DNA of 64,000 nucleotides from Parietaria judaica (taxonomy: Eukaryota; Streptophyta; Magnoliopsida; Rosales; Urticaceae): positions 26,134,001 to 26,198,000 of the forward strand of contig OX940860.1 of the NCBI GenBank assembly GCA_954871525.1. The letters are read 5' to 3'. Positions 33,196-45,141 of this stretch are shown here, one piece after another. The position numbers and the translations under genes are program-made. The notes under the pieces are model-generated. The model did no database searches and was not told the origin of the DNA. It saw nothing but the letters and a program-made list of their open reading frames with translations. Position 1 is the stretch's first letter, and each line of letters begins with the position of its first letter.

Positions 33196-36190
33196 GACAT
33201 CACAACTAGGTTCAAGAAGTTTGCCTCTTCCTCATGGAATTATAATTTCCCGGATTTATTTTGAATAAACATTTAATATTTTTTTTTTTTTGAATGGGGT
33301 GGCACAATCGGCCAATGTTACAATGCACTCTCGCATGACTTAGATATATTCAGTGTAAGAACAAGTGACACTGAATATGTAAGAACAGGTGGCAGTGTAA
33401 GAACAGGTGGCAGTGAATAAACATTTAATAATTTAATGATAGCAATTATGTTTTTGCTGCCAAAGTTAGAAAATGACTAAATGACCTTATTCCATTTGGC
33501 ACTGAGCCAAAAATATATATTATATTTTCAAGAATAACTTATATATACTCTTAAATTGAATTTTAATTTATTTCTATAGCCATGGAATTATTTACATTAA
33601 TTATCTCTAATTTATTGTTTATATTTTTTTGTTCTTAACAATAGCCTATAATTTTATTCTTAATAAAAAATATATCCTATGTTAACAAAATATAAGAATA
33701 CAAAGTCATATAACATGAATCACAAATGAAAATTTGAACCATCCAACATAGAAGTTATAAAAAAATTGCAATGTACGAAGATGACAACACCAAAAACTAA
33801 CGGAGTGAATGTCAAAGAAGGCGTTATGCAAACTAATTAGCACATGTCATGTCGAGAATCTCATATAAAAATGACTTGACGATGTTGATAAACCGGTTAT
33901 TTTTCGTATTGCAACGGATTTTAAGATAGAATCTCATATAATTAGTTGGCCATTGAATGATATTTAGTTCCCCTCCATTATCGAAGAACCATAGAAGGAT
34001 GAGTGCGCACATGCGTCATCACAAAGCCGCTTCGCGGCTGCCACCGGTACCGATACTCTTCGGGAAAAATTATAACGGCTTGCAGAAATGAAATCGAGTA
34101 GTGGAGGATCTACAAGCACATGCTTGGAATGATAATTTAAAGGAAAGAAAGGGTCTAGTTTTGAATGGCTAGGGCACGTGAAAGAGAGTTAAAGGGCAAA
34201 AGGTGCTTCTTTGGCCCCCACAAATGTAGTTTTGGCCCTTTGGCTTGCCCTTTGGGCCACCGAATCTTCTTCTCTCTGCCTAAGACACTTCCCTCAAGGC
34301 TCATTCAATTACAGTCCATCATCATCTTGCATTTTCCTTTCTTTCTTTACCCAAAAGAAAACACACACATCTTCTACTCGTATAAGCGTGTGTCCAAGTT
34401 CCTCTTTTTCAAAGCACTTGTTTTTTTTTTAGGGATATTAATGTAAAAATATATAATTTTGACTAAAGGTGTATTTTAATATCCAAACTTAAAGTTAATG
34501 GTAAAATACTATAGTTCGACTAAAATTTCATTTTAATATCCAAACTTAAATCAACAAAAAATACATTTTTATTGTATGTGGCAAATGCCTCGTGGCAGCT
34601 GACTTGTCATGCCATCACATAATCCCAAAATTAAAATTAAAATTTAGAGTTTAAAAACGTAAGCGGACACCTAACATTTGTTACATTTTAATGAAGTAAA
34701 GAATTTTTGTGTCAATATTTTAGTTTATGTATTAAAATATGATTTAAATGGAAGATAAATATTTATATCTTTAAATTATAAATTTCAGTATAAAAGTGTA
34801 TTTAATCAAATTAAATATTTAATCCACTATAATTCCTTTGTTTTATTTTAATTAAGACCTCATTTATGTGTTCTTTTCTCTTCCTTTACATGCGGAAAGC
34901 GCTCAACAATTATTGTCCGAAAAAGCTCTTTATTGGTTGATCTGAATAATATATGCACTAGTGAAGTGCATGCCGTGTGTCTGTTTCTAAGACAAAGATT
35001 TGTACTTTCTTTGCCAACACGTTACGCGTATGTGTGCAGTGCAGTGTGTATAATGGTGTACAAAAAAAAATAAAAATCGAATAGTGAGACCCAAAGCATT
35101 GACACCGAGCTTAAAGACCGATTAGTAGAGTTAGTATCTTAAAAACGAGATCATGGATTGAGTCTTTCGTGTTTGGTTTCAACTTTAATAATCGATATTG
35201 AATACCTTATTTAATAATTAATTTTTATTTTATTATAAAAAATTGAATAGTATGGTCTGGTCATTTTAAGAGTAAAACTGATACGAATGACATATTGCAC
35301 AACCATAGTGTGTGTTTTTGTTATTACGTGTTTTAATATTTATTATATATGAAAATTGTATTTTTTTAATTTATTAATTAAGTTTGTCATTTGATGAATT
35401 TAGAATATTGTTAATTAATTTTAATATTTTACATTATATAATTAAAATTAAATGAGTTAAAATTTAATTAATTTATCAATTAAGATTAATTAAATAGTTG
35501 TATGAGTTAAACAATTAGACACAATAAGCGCGATTATCAAAATAGGACGAGCCTGAATCTACATAAAAAGATCAATACAAAGCACGAACACGACACCTAA
35601 CACGAAGTGTCGCCCATAACGAGCACCCAAAATATGAGACGGCCCTCTATTCCGGCCCATGTTTACAAACTCTATTTGACACTTCCAATTAAACAGGCCC
35701 AATAAGCTCATTCCAAAGTTCCTCTTATACTCTAAATCTAAAAACTAGATAAATATTAAAAAATATATTTCAAATAAATAATAATATGGCATTGAAAAAA
35801 TAAAGTGAAAAAAGTCCTATATTTTGAAGTACAGTATTATTAAAACTTGAAAGCAACGATGCTGCATTTAGAACCTAGATGCGTAAATCACCAAAACAAA
35901 AGTGCCATAAGTTATTATTCCATAAAGCGTGAATTTAATGATAAAATATTTGATTAAAAAAATACAATCAACATTAAAAATTTCTCAATAAATAAATAAA
36001 TAATAAGTATATTTGAAAAAGGTAAAATCTGTACGGACTCTACTGGCCGTACTCGATCAATGCTCTTGTACTGCCAGCACATGTATAGTTGTATTTCACT
36101 AATTATCAATTTTCTTAAATTTTGTGAATATTACTATACAATAGGTGTTAAATGCCGCAAAATCCGTTCCACATGTCCTTGGTTGTCGAG
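33196..36190. other. AT-rich intergenic DNA with repeat fragments
   Basis: 33278-33371 repeats the element at 13013-13106 and is followed by a duplicated GTAAGAACAGGTGGCAGTG (about 33380-33415). 34150-34440 is less AT-rich with TTTGGCCC words and an open frame without recognisable product. No gene is supported. Confidence 0.5.
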
Positions 36191-36801
36191 TAGGGGTGTA
36201 AATAAAATCCAGAAATGCGGGTTCAAAATTGCATCCGGACTGTAAGTGCATTTTTAAAAAATTGAAACCGTATTAATCTGGGTTAAACCGGAATCGGTTT
36301 ATTAAAAAAACCGCATCCGGATTAAACCGGATCCGGGTCCCGGATTTAGAGAATAAAAACCCGGAACCCGTATAGTAGGTTACTAAAACCCGCTTATTAA
36401 TTTTTTTATATAAATATAAAGAATTTTTTACCCAAAAAGTACCTCATTATTTCTCTAAGTATATTAGTCATGTTTTAGTACAAACAAATGTCGTTTTATT
36501 TAGCCCAAAATGATGTCGTGAAATGTTTGAGTATGATATATGAACTTTAATACAAGTTTTTTTTTAAAATATAAATTTAAGTTCAAATCCGGGTTATTAC
36601 GCAAAACTTTATTTTAAAATTAAAATTGCATGAAATTCGGATCCGGCTTTAAAAACCGGTTTTTCAATACCCGGATCCGGATTTTAGGGTTTTTTTTTTA
36701 AATATATCCGGATCCGGGTTTCAATATCAAGAAACTCAGATTCCGGATCCGGGTATTGGGTTTGGCGAAAAAATCGAGTGCCCGGCCCGCTTTCACCCCT
36801 A
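36191..36801. mobile_element. hAT-like element, CCGG-core type (copy without target duplication)
   Basis: Begins TAGGGGTGTAAAT and ends TTTCACCCCTA, with both arms made of GGATCCGG / AACCCGG / AACCGG words (36270-36375 and 36590-36790). The flanking 8-bp sequences differ (TTGTCGAG and TAATGTTT), so this copy may be rearranged. Confidence 0.65.
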
Positions 36802-37619
36802 TAATGTTTAGTGTCGCTGGTATAGGGAACGACATTCCATGTCCAAGGCTGTCGTTTTCAATAATGTCGCGAGTATGTTGCTAGAATGACCTTTTTGCAA
36901 GTTTTTATGAAAGTCCGACCCTCTATAGCCAATTTTTTCCAATTGTCGCGGAAAAGTTGATGAAAATCTCATCGTGCTAGGCTTTTATAGATTTTGGATT
37001 TAGGGTTCTTTTGAAAGTTCGGTTCAGTTTTTTTGTTATAGTCGTGTTTAAGGGTTAATTTTTGGGATAATTCTTGTGTATTAGTGTTAATATGGTTGTT
37101 ATCTTCTAGATCTCGCGAAATCCCGTCTTTGTAGTGTAAATTTTCCAGATCTCATGAAATAGTTAGGGTTTGGTTTTTTGTTCGGATTTTTGTGAAACTC
37201 CGTGTTTTATTGTTAAAATGCCCTCGCTACAAAATGTGTAATATAAAAAATCTTTGCGTATGGTCTCGGTAGCGGTTTCAGTAGATTAGCCTTCACACTC
37301 AATAGAAAAACAAATTGTGGATCTTGGTGTTAAGTGTTGAATTATTTTTATCTTGATGATGAATTGTAACAAATGTTGATGATCTTGTTGTTGAATTATA
37401 AAAATGGATTACATTGAATCTTATTGATTAATTAGTTTCTAAGTTATTTAACTATTCACTAGTTAGTTACTTACTTACCTAGTTTAGTGTTTAACTTTCA
37501 TTAATTATTTAGTTAGTTGGATTGTTGAATAATTAGTAACTAAGTTAGTTAATATTATTGTAACAAAGATAATTTTGTACCTATACAAAAATCTTGTTTA
37601 AATACTTAAAAATATTTTT
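36802..37619. other. Intergenic DNA between two hAT-like remnants
   Basis: No gene. Moderately T-rich; some CGCGA/TGTCG words near 36840-36960 may belong to the left part of the element whose right end is at 37770. Confidence 0.4.
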
Positions 37620-37770
37620 CAGAATTTCTGTCGATATTCCCATCGGCAGGCGGTATGCCCATAAAATTTATGTGGTATTTGCGGTTTGCCCTTTTTTCGG
37701 ATTTGCTTATCGGCATGCGCAATGCCCGTAAAATAAAAGGAGCGAAACGACATCGACATTTAGAACCTTG
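37620..37770. mobile_element. Right end of a hAT-like element related to 9607-10975
   Basis: CTGTCGATATTCCCATCGGCAGGCGGTATGCCC-type text, then AACGACATCGACATTTAGAACCTTG, parallels the right end at 10800-10975 (TCTGTCGATATTTCGATCGGC... CGACATCGATATTTAGAAC). The CCTTG terminus mirrors the CAAGG starts at 25771 and 45142. The left end could not be fixed. Confidence 0.5.
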
Positions 37771-38204
37771 CGTATAAATATATAAAAGTTGTATTTGCAT
37801 TGCATGCATATATTTTTTAAGACGTGATTAATCATCATGTAATACGAGCACTGCCAAGTGCTCGTTACTCCAACTATAAGATGTGACTCAATTGAACTAA
37901 TTTTTTAATAGAGTTTAGAAGTTGATATGATAAGTAAGATTGATTGAGTTAATGGTAAATTCAAAGAAATTGTATATATTTGTAATCTTAATCGACAGTG
38001 CATGCGGTCAATAATGTGAGCATGCAATTCTTTGAATATATTTTGTATTGCGAGTACATGTAATCTTTGACCAGTAAAATCACCCTATTAAAAAAGTCGA
38101 TACGTTGATAGTCATTCAAAAATAAATTGACATTAATTGCAACGACGTCGTGAGATGCTAACGACATTTAAAGCTGAGTGGAAGGAATTTGTATGGACAT
38201 GCGT

Positions 38205-38299
38205 TTGTAGAGTTTGGCTACTTGTGCCGATATTAATTCAATTTGGATCTTTGTTTGCATATTTGGTCAAAATTCAGGTACTTTAGCCGCTATTATCCC
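38205..38299. mobile_element. Orphan Mutator-like terminal repeat
   Basis: Parallels the right arm of the element ending at 39779: GGCTACTTGTGCCGATATTAAT..., CAAAATTCAGGTACTTTAGC, CGCTATTATCC. No matching left arm was found. Confidence 0.5.
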
Positions 38300-38634
38300 T
38301 ATTATTAAATACCTCGTTTTCATTTTAGCGACCCTTTAAATAGTACACTGATCATGATTAGAGAGGCTTTCAAATCAATCGAGACAAAACTGTTCAACGT
38401 CCTTACAAGAAGTCAGTTTTGCTACCCTTTAAACTCTTCTTTCACTAAACTTCTACGTTCTATGATTTATCAAAAACATTTTCACGTAATGTAAAACTAT
38501 GTATGTAGTTAAACAAGTTTGTGAACTCTTTAAACTTTGTAAACCGGAACAAGCAACACCATGTTCCAACTTCCAAGACGGTTCTACTTCTGCCAAACGC
38601 CTCCTTAAACAAACCCTTATTAGAATAGAATAAG

Positions 38635-39123
38635 GGGATAATTACGGCAAATATACCCAACTTTTGGTCAAACTTCCTCCCGTGTATCTAACTTTTAAAA
38701 TTGGCGGCAAAAGTACCCAACCAACGTTGACTGTGTCTTTGGCTAAAAAACGTTAACTTTTGCCGTTAGCATAGTACACGTGTCCGTTGCAATGACATAT
38801 TTTTTCAATGTTGTTTAATATGTATGAAATTTGATTAGTTCATGTGTGTGTTTTGGTAGATTATTTGCTGATTAATTTGTTGATTAATCTGATAGATAGA
38901 TTAATTCAGTTAGTTTAACCATTAATTCAGTTAAAAATGATAGTAATAAATTTCGGGTGGCTTATGTGGCATGTACACGTGTACTATGCTAACGGCAAAA
39001 GTTAACGTTTTTTAGCCAAAATCACAGTCAACGCTGGTTGGGTACTTTTGCCGCCAATTTTAAAAATTAGGTACACGGAAGGAAATTTGACCAAAAGTTG
39101 GGTATATTTGCCGTAATTTTCCC
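38635..39123. mobile_element. Mutator-like palindromic element (489 bp)
   Basis: Exact 9-bp duplication TAGAATAAG (38626-38634 and 39124-39132). The terminal inverted repeats are about 150 bp each, starting GGGATAATTACGGCAAATAT and GGGAAAATTACGGCAAATAT, with only a few differences. The 190-bp centre has no coding. 9-bp duplications and long inverted repeats are the Mutator pattern. Confidence 0.88.
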
Positions 39124-39414
39124 TAGAATAAGCAATTACAGTGATGAATTAAAATGAATATTATCATGTATATGTATTTACCAAGCATATATAAAATGAT
39201 ATATAGCTAGCTAGTGTTAGTGACCAAACATGGCCGTTGGATGTTGACAGTCCTAAATCCGAGAGAAAGAGAAGGAAGAGAGATGAGTGAGCGAGTCACA
39301 TCAAAATGTCAAATAAATCTCCAGATTCCACAGACACAGACTTCTCTGCTCAAAGCTGACCACAAAACAATGAACTTAAATTCTTACCCTAATTGTCATT
39401 TCTTATTATATTTA

Positions 39415-39780
39415 GAGATAATAGCGGCAGAAGTGGCCAAAGTTAGGTCAAGTGTGAAAATAAGTGGCCAAAGTTATTTAATATTGACATAAGTATCTAA
39501 AGTTTTCTAAATCGTAGAGTGTACAAATTCTATCCACTCTAACTCAACGCTCGTTAATGTATTTTGTGCTAATATGTTATGCAAGCAGTCTTAATGTATT
39601 TGATAATGCACTTTGTTATGCATTTTGTCTAAATCACTCAACGGGTGTTGGGTTGGAGTGGATGGAATTTGCACACGCCACGGTTTAGCAAACTTTGGAT
39701 ACTTATACCAATATTAAATCACTTTGGCCACTTATTTGCACATTTAGCCCAATTTTGAGCACTTTTGCCGCTATTATCCA
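39415..39780. mobile_element. Mutator-like palindromic element (about 366 bp)
   Basis: Left arm GATAATAGCGGCAGAAGTGG and inverted right arm GGATAATAGCGGCAAAAGTG pair over about 150 bp, leaving a short loop. The flanks give no convincing duplication. The same arm is seen singly at 38205-38299. Confidence 0.72.
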
Positions 39781-40359
39781 TTAATATTTGTGACCGTCGA
39801 TCGCATTTTCGCATTAAAAACTGCGCCGTGGCTTTAGATCGTCTCAGTCTTGCTTTGGTTTGATTTCGGCTCGAGGAGAGCTAAAAAAGAATATGAATTA
39901 AAGAACTTTAAATGTTGTTAATTGTATTTAGAAAAAATACAGGCAAAATATTTCGAAGTAGTTCATTCAAAGTTTACAGTATATTTAAAATCTTATATTT
40001 TTAAAGATAAAAATATTAAAATATTACAAATTATTTATATCGTTAGTATTAAATTGTTAATTTTCACAACATATTAATATTTATTATGACATAATTTTTT
40101 AAATCATTATTAACAATGTAATTATTATTATTTATTAGTGGCATAAGTATTTAAGTTATTATCACATATGTAAATATGTAGAATTCATAGAAAATATAGT
40201 AAAATTAACATAATTGATAATAACTTTCACAAAATATCGATATTTATTGTAGTATAATTTTAAAAATTATTATTAATAACGTAGTTATTATATTTTCTTA
40301 GTAAGATAAGTATTTAAGTTATTTTTATATATTAAATACGTAGAATTGATAAATAAAAT

Positions 40360-40830
40360 CGGTTAATGACGGCAAAAATATTTAAAATTTGGTCAAAGAA
40401 CCCCTCGTGTATCCAAAGTTTAAAAGTGGTGGCAAAAATACCCAATGTCACATTTGAGGAGTTGACCACTTAATTCTTGTAATGCCGTTAACTTACTCGT
40501 TAACCCTGACCACATGGACAATTTTTTTTGTTGCTAAGTGTAATCATTAGGGGTTCAATTAGTTGTATTAAATAGTATTAGTTAGGGGTTTAATTTATTG
40601 TTTTGTCGTAAACAAGACTTATTTGGGCTTATCCATTTGGCAAAAATTGTTATGTCAACAACCAACGTTTGCCTGCGTGACCAGAGTTAACTGGTAAGTT
40701 AACGGCGTTACGAGAATGGAGTGGTCAACTCCCCAAATGCGACTTTGGCTATTTTTACCACCACTTTTAAACTTTGGATACACGAGAGGTTCTTTGACCA
40801 AACTTTGGGTACTTTCGCCGTCATTAACCC
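40360..40830. mobile_element. Mutator-like palindromic element (471 bp)
   Basis: TAAATAAAAT flanks both sides (40350-40359 and 40831-40840; 9-bp duplication plus one chance base). Inverted arms of about 150 bp start GGTTAATGACGGCAAAAATA and GGTTAATGACGGCGAAAGTA. No coding. Confidence 0.85.
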
Positions 40831-41058
40831 TAAATAAAATTGTAAAAGTAGCATAAATGATAATGAAAAAAGACTAAAAAATTCGACGTGGGACCCAAAA
40901 GAAGTGTACGGACAAAGGGGCACGCCAAGTCCTTAAAATTCAATGGATTTGTATTTGTTCCCTTCTCTGCATTATTTCTCATCGAGCACCGTGCCTCACA
41001 GTTTTGTCCCCTTATTGGCTATTCGTTAATTTATCTAATTATGTGTGTTGGATTTTAG

Positions 41059-41637
41059 TAGGGGTGAAACCGGAACCGGGAACCGGAAGATTAGCTTTTT
41101 TTCGTCCCTGTTCTGAAAAATCGGGAATTTTTTTTTTGGTCACGGTTCCGGTAACGGTTCCGGTTCTGGTAACGGTTCCCGATTAAAAAAAATTCCCGGT
41201 TCCGGTTCCGGTAACGGTTCCGATTCAAATTTCCCGGTTCCGATTCCGGTTACGGTTTCATTTCTAAAATTTCCCGGTTCCGATTCTAAATTTCCCGGTT
41301 CTAAAAGGGTTTGACTAAAAAATGACATGTAGTTTTTGAAAAATTAGTAATTAAAAATTACACATAGTATAAAAAATGACAATAAAAATATATATTACAC
41401 TAAAAACGACATACTAAAAACTTAAAAATTACATGTAGTTTAAAATCGGAACCGGTACCAAAAACCGAGAAATATTTTTTAGGTACCGGTTCCGGTTCCC
41501 GGTTCCGAAAATCGGGAACCGGGAAGTACCGGTTCCCGGTTTTAAGCTAAATTTCCCGGATTTTTTGAAAAATCGATCCGGGACCGGTACCGGAACCGGG
41601 ACAAAACCGGGAAACGGTTACAAAATTTTCACCCCTA
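41059..41637. mobile_element. hAT-like element, CCGG-core type (GGTTCCGG version)
   Basis: Exact 8-bp duplication GATTTTAG (41051-41058 and 41638-41645). Ends TAGGGGTGAAACC and TTTTCACCCCTA. Both arms (41070-41310 and 41440-41625) consist almost wholly of GGTTCCGG, GGTAACGG and TTCCCGG words in both orientations; a short AT-rich spacer separates them. Confidence 0.87.
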
Positions 41638-41841
41638 GATTTTAGTAATAATTTAATTATTAATCGCCTTAATTAATGTTGTATTTTATGTGCAAAAGAT
41701 AGTCGAACATGCAAGTGCAAGCACGTGCAGGCAATTTCTTTTTGGACCGTTTGGTTTAAATTTAGACATAATCACCGACAATGGGCGTTTCTCCTCATAT
41801 TTTGCTTCTCACTAACAACTTGATTGAAATATAGTCTCACT

Positions 41842-42362
41842 TAGGGGTGCAACCGGGTAGGGTACCCGGTTTTTTCGAGGTACCTGGTACCCGGAATCGG
41901 AATTCGAGTATCCGAAAATTGATACCCGGAACTGGTATTCGAAATCCGGGTACCCGAAAATCCGGGTACTCAAAATCCGGTTATCTGTATTTTGATACCC
42001 GGTTTTGGGAACCGGATTCGGGTACCCGGATTTTACCCGGCGTCGGAGAGAGGCAGTGTCGGCGAGAACCTGAAGTCGGGGAAGGAAATGAAGTCGGCGA
42101 GATGCGAGGGAGGCGGGAGTGAAAATGAAGTCGAGCCCTAAAGACTAACCCTAAAAATTAAATTAACATAAAAAAAAAACTAAAACAGGGTAATAAACCG
42201 GGTACCCGGTTTTTTTAATTTTACTACCCGAAACCGGTTTTGAATCTGGATACGGGTACCCGGAACCGGAATTCGGATACGGTTTCGGTTCCGGTTTTTA
42301 AATCCGGATACGGATTCGGTTCCGGATAATTACCCGGTTTCCGGGTATTATTTGCACCCCTA
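41842..42362. mobile_element. hAT-like element, CCGG-core type (GGTACCCGG version)
   Basis: Exact 8-bp duplication GTCTCACT (41834-41841 and 42363-42370). Ends TAGGGGTGCAACC and TTTGCACCCCTA. Arms of GGTACCCGG / ATCCGG words at 41850-42040 and 42190-42350. The centre at 42041-42150 is a GGCGAG/GTCGG-rich spacer. Confidence 0.88.
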
Positions 42363-42558
42363 GTCTCACTCCGGTTTTATTTAAGTTTATACCTTTATTT
42401 TTAAAGAAAAAAAATGAACGAAGAAGAAGAAGAAAAGAAGAAAACGGAGGAATCGGAAAAGAGAGGAGTGAAAGAGAAAATAAAATACATTAGGGTTTTG
42501 TTCACATTAATTACTAAATATAATTTATATCACATTGTAATTATAGAAATAAAATGTT

Positions 42559-43351
42559 GTAGAGGGGGTTTTTCACCACCCTTTTCCAGTCACAAAGACA
42601 ATCATCAAATAATAAATAAAAGGACAACAAATGATGAATATCTCTGTTTGATTATAATTTCTGAAATGAGCTCGGTTTTCTTCCGTTAAATAGCTGGACA
42701 GATGAAGGATCATGAACCTCAGATATATCTTTTTCTTCGACCTTTTCTATTGCCAGATCTCTTTTTCTTTCCTTTCTCGAGTCTTTTTTCTCTCTCTTTT
42801 GTTCGAACCACCAACCCTTACAAATGAGGCTTATCTTGCCTTTTATAGAGTTTACAATGCCTTCCTCCTCTATCTTTCCCGCCTATTTCTTCTTTAATCA
42901 TCATTTTCTGACGTGATTTGAGGGCAGCAGTGTTTATCCTTACTTTATGTCACCTCCGAGCATGCTGCCGTAGTGGGTAGGTGCACCGCATTAAATGCGC
43001 ATCTCGTCAGCCGTCATTCGGCTCTGCAGGCCTCCGCCGCTGACGCTCTCATCGAGTGAGTAGGTCGGTTTCATTAAATGCACGTCTCTTCGGCTGTCAT
43101 CGGGCTCTGCATAATCATCATGAAGAAATTCCTCGTCGAGTCGTGATGGGACGCTTCATCGCGACCCGCTTGCTCGCGTGGCTGCATCCCCTCGCTGACG
43201 AACCTCCTCGGGGATGTTCCTCCTCGGGGATGTCCTTCCTCGGAGATAACTCCCTCTTCGCTGGCGAACTTCCTCGCCTCCCTCATGTCGTTTATGGACA
43301 AAACGACACGAGTTGTGTTGAGGATGGATTTGACCAAATCCGACCTTAACA
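42559..43351 (-). repeat. Solo LTR of an unidentified LTR retrotransposon
   Basis: On the minus strand it starts TGTTAAGGTCGG (from 43351) and ends CCCTCTACA (42559). An exact 5-bp duplication AATGT lies on both sides (42554-42558 and 43352-43356). A minus-strand TATA box CTATAAAAGGC lies at about 42838-42848. The presumed U3 holds two diverged copies of CATTAAATGCRCRTCTC (42990 and 43073) and GGGGATGT-CCTCCTC repeats near 43205-43245. No internal region is present, as after recombination between two LTRs. Confidence 0.8.
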
Positions 43352-43365
43352 AATGTCAATTGCAA

Positions 43366-43435
43366 ATTATATTTACATAATAAAATTACAATTGTAACCT
43401 ATCTTTTTCAAGAAATCCGTCGATTAATGATTTTT
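43366..43435. repeat. Dispersed repeat shared with 58715-58785
   Basis: TTTACATAATAAAATTACAA, then TTGTAAC-TAT and TTTTTCAA-AAATCCGT, occur at both places, near-identical over about 65 bp and in the same orientation. Family not recognised. Confidence 0.7.
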
Positions 43436-43760
43436 CCGTTATATTTGATTGGTAACTTTATATAATTTTTTTCTTACAAAAAATCAATAATCCATTACCC
43501 ATTGGTAAACCCATATAATGGAACTATCTTAAGTCTTTGAAAAATGTATTGTAATCTTTGAAAAATGTATCTTTAAGTCTTTATTTTTTCAAAAGCGACT
43601 TCAAATAAGTACGTACATAAATGAAAATAAATAGCTTAAGAGCAACTCCAACGAGAATGCAAAACACTATTTTGCAATCTCTTGTCCTTTAAAGATTAGG
43701 AAACTAAATCAGAGTCGTGCCTAAGGGAAGGCGGAGTAGACTTGCACCTATAGTAAAAAA

Positions 43761-44730
43761 GGGTAAATTGCGGCTAATGTACCCAATTATTGTTTTTCTG
43801 CGGATTATGTACCCAATGTTTATTTTTGACGGCTAATGTACCCAAACTTTCTTCCGTTAGATTTTTTCGTGTTTTCCGTCACTTGACCGTCAGCGAGTGA
43901 TATGTACACTTTTCGTATTTTTAACATAACTCACTCAGTTTTTGTCCAAATTTTATGCATAACTTACGGTTGGAAAGATAAGAGATAGATCTACAACTTT
44001 TATGTTTTAAGTTTTATAAAAAAAGTTATAAAAAATACGAAATTTCAATTACAACGTAAAACTGAACATTAGTTTAATACAAAATATTTGTTTCGAGCAA
44101 ATTTTAATATACATAATGATTTTTTCTGATTAAACGTAAAACTAAAATGTTGTAGATAAATCTTTTATCTTTCCAGTGGTAGTTTATTTATAAATTTTTG
44201 ATAAAAAATGAGTAAGTTATACCAAAAATACGAAAGCTTTTTTTTCATTACATCTTTCATATTTTTGGCATTACACACTCTTTTTTTGTCCAAAATTTAT
44301 AAATAAACTACCGTTGGAAAGATAAAAGATTTATCTACAACTTTGTAGTTTAACATTTTATCATAAAAAGTCATTAAGTATATTAAAATTTCCTCGAAAC
44401 AAAAATTTTGTATTAAACTAATGTCCAGTTTTATGTTGTAATTGAAATATTGGAATAATAAAAAACTTTTTTTACAAAACTTAAAACACCAAAGTTGTAG
44501 ATCTATCTATTATCTTTCCAACTATAGGTCGTGCATAAAATGTGGACAAAAATTGAGTGAGTTATGTCAAAAATACGAAACGTGTACATATCACTCGCTG
44601 ACGGTCAAGTGACGGAAAACACGAAAAAATCTAACGGAATAAAGTTTGGGTACATTAACCGTCGAAAATAAACATTGGGTACATAATCCGCAGAAAAACA
44701 AACATTGGTTACATTAGCCGCAGTTTAGCC
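43761..44730. mobile_element. Mutator-like element with nested palindromes (970 bp)
   Basis: Left arm GGGTAAATTGCGGCTAATGT and inverted right arm GGCTAAACTGCGGCTAATGT. Flanks share TAAAAAA (43754-43760 and 44731-44737), too A-rich to be a strong duplication. Inside the outer arms, a module of about 150 bp (CGTATTTTT...TTTTTGTCCAAA...CGTTGGAAAGATAA...ATCTACAACTTT) appears four times in alternating orientation. No coding. Confidence 0.8.
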
Positions 44731-45141
44731 TAAAAAAATTATCTTAAAACTTATGGGCCCCAAAAAATTAACTTAAGGGTCTCGTAATCACTTTGTCATC
44801 GATCAAATTTTATCTTCGATCAATTATGTCCTAAGATAGGTCGAGCAATTTAGCTACATTTTTCATCAAAAATAGATATGATCGAGAAACTCAACTATGT
44901 AGATCTAATTAGTACTTTTACCTCTAAAACACTGGACTCGTCAAATTGTAGTGGGTAATTATTTATTATACAAATATTTTAAATAGTTTTTGTATTAAAA
45001 TTTAATTTTCTAGTTTTCGTAAGGGACCCATACTATTCTTCGCTTCGTGCGCGCGTTGAAAATCTCACTGTTCACAACATACATTTTTTTAATATATAAA
45101 TCACTACATAAATACTGAATAACTATTTATATATTTGTAAG

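Noticed and set aside
34165..34446. 93-codon plus-strand frame
   Set aside because: Low-complexity hydrophobic product with no recognisable domain, promoter or splice signal.
36844..37770. A complete CAAGG-ended hAT-like element
   Set aside because: CAAGG at the left and CCTTG at the right suggest ends, but the flanking 8-mers do not match, so only the right end is reported.
42414..42897. Short frames (EEEEKKK and F/L-rich)
   Set aside because: They lie between and inside repeats; the second overlaps the TATA region of the solo LTR.
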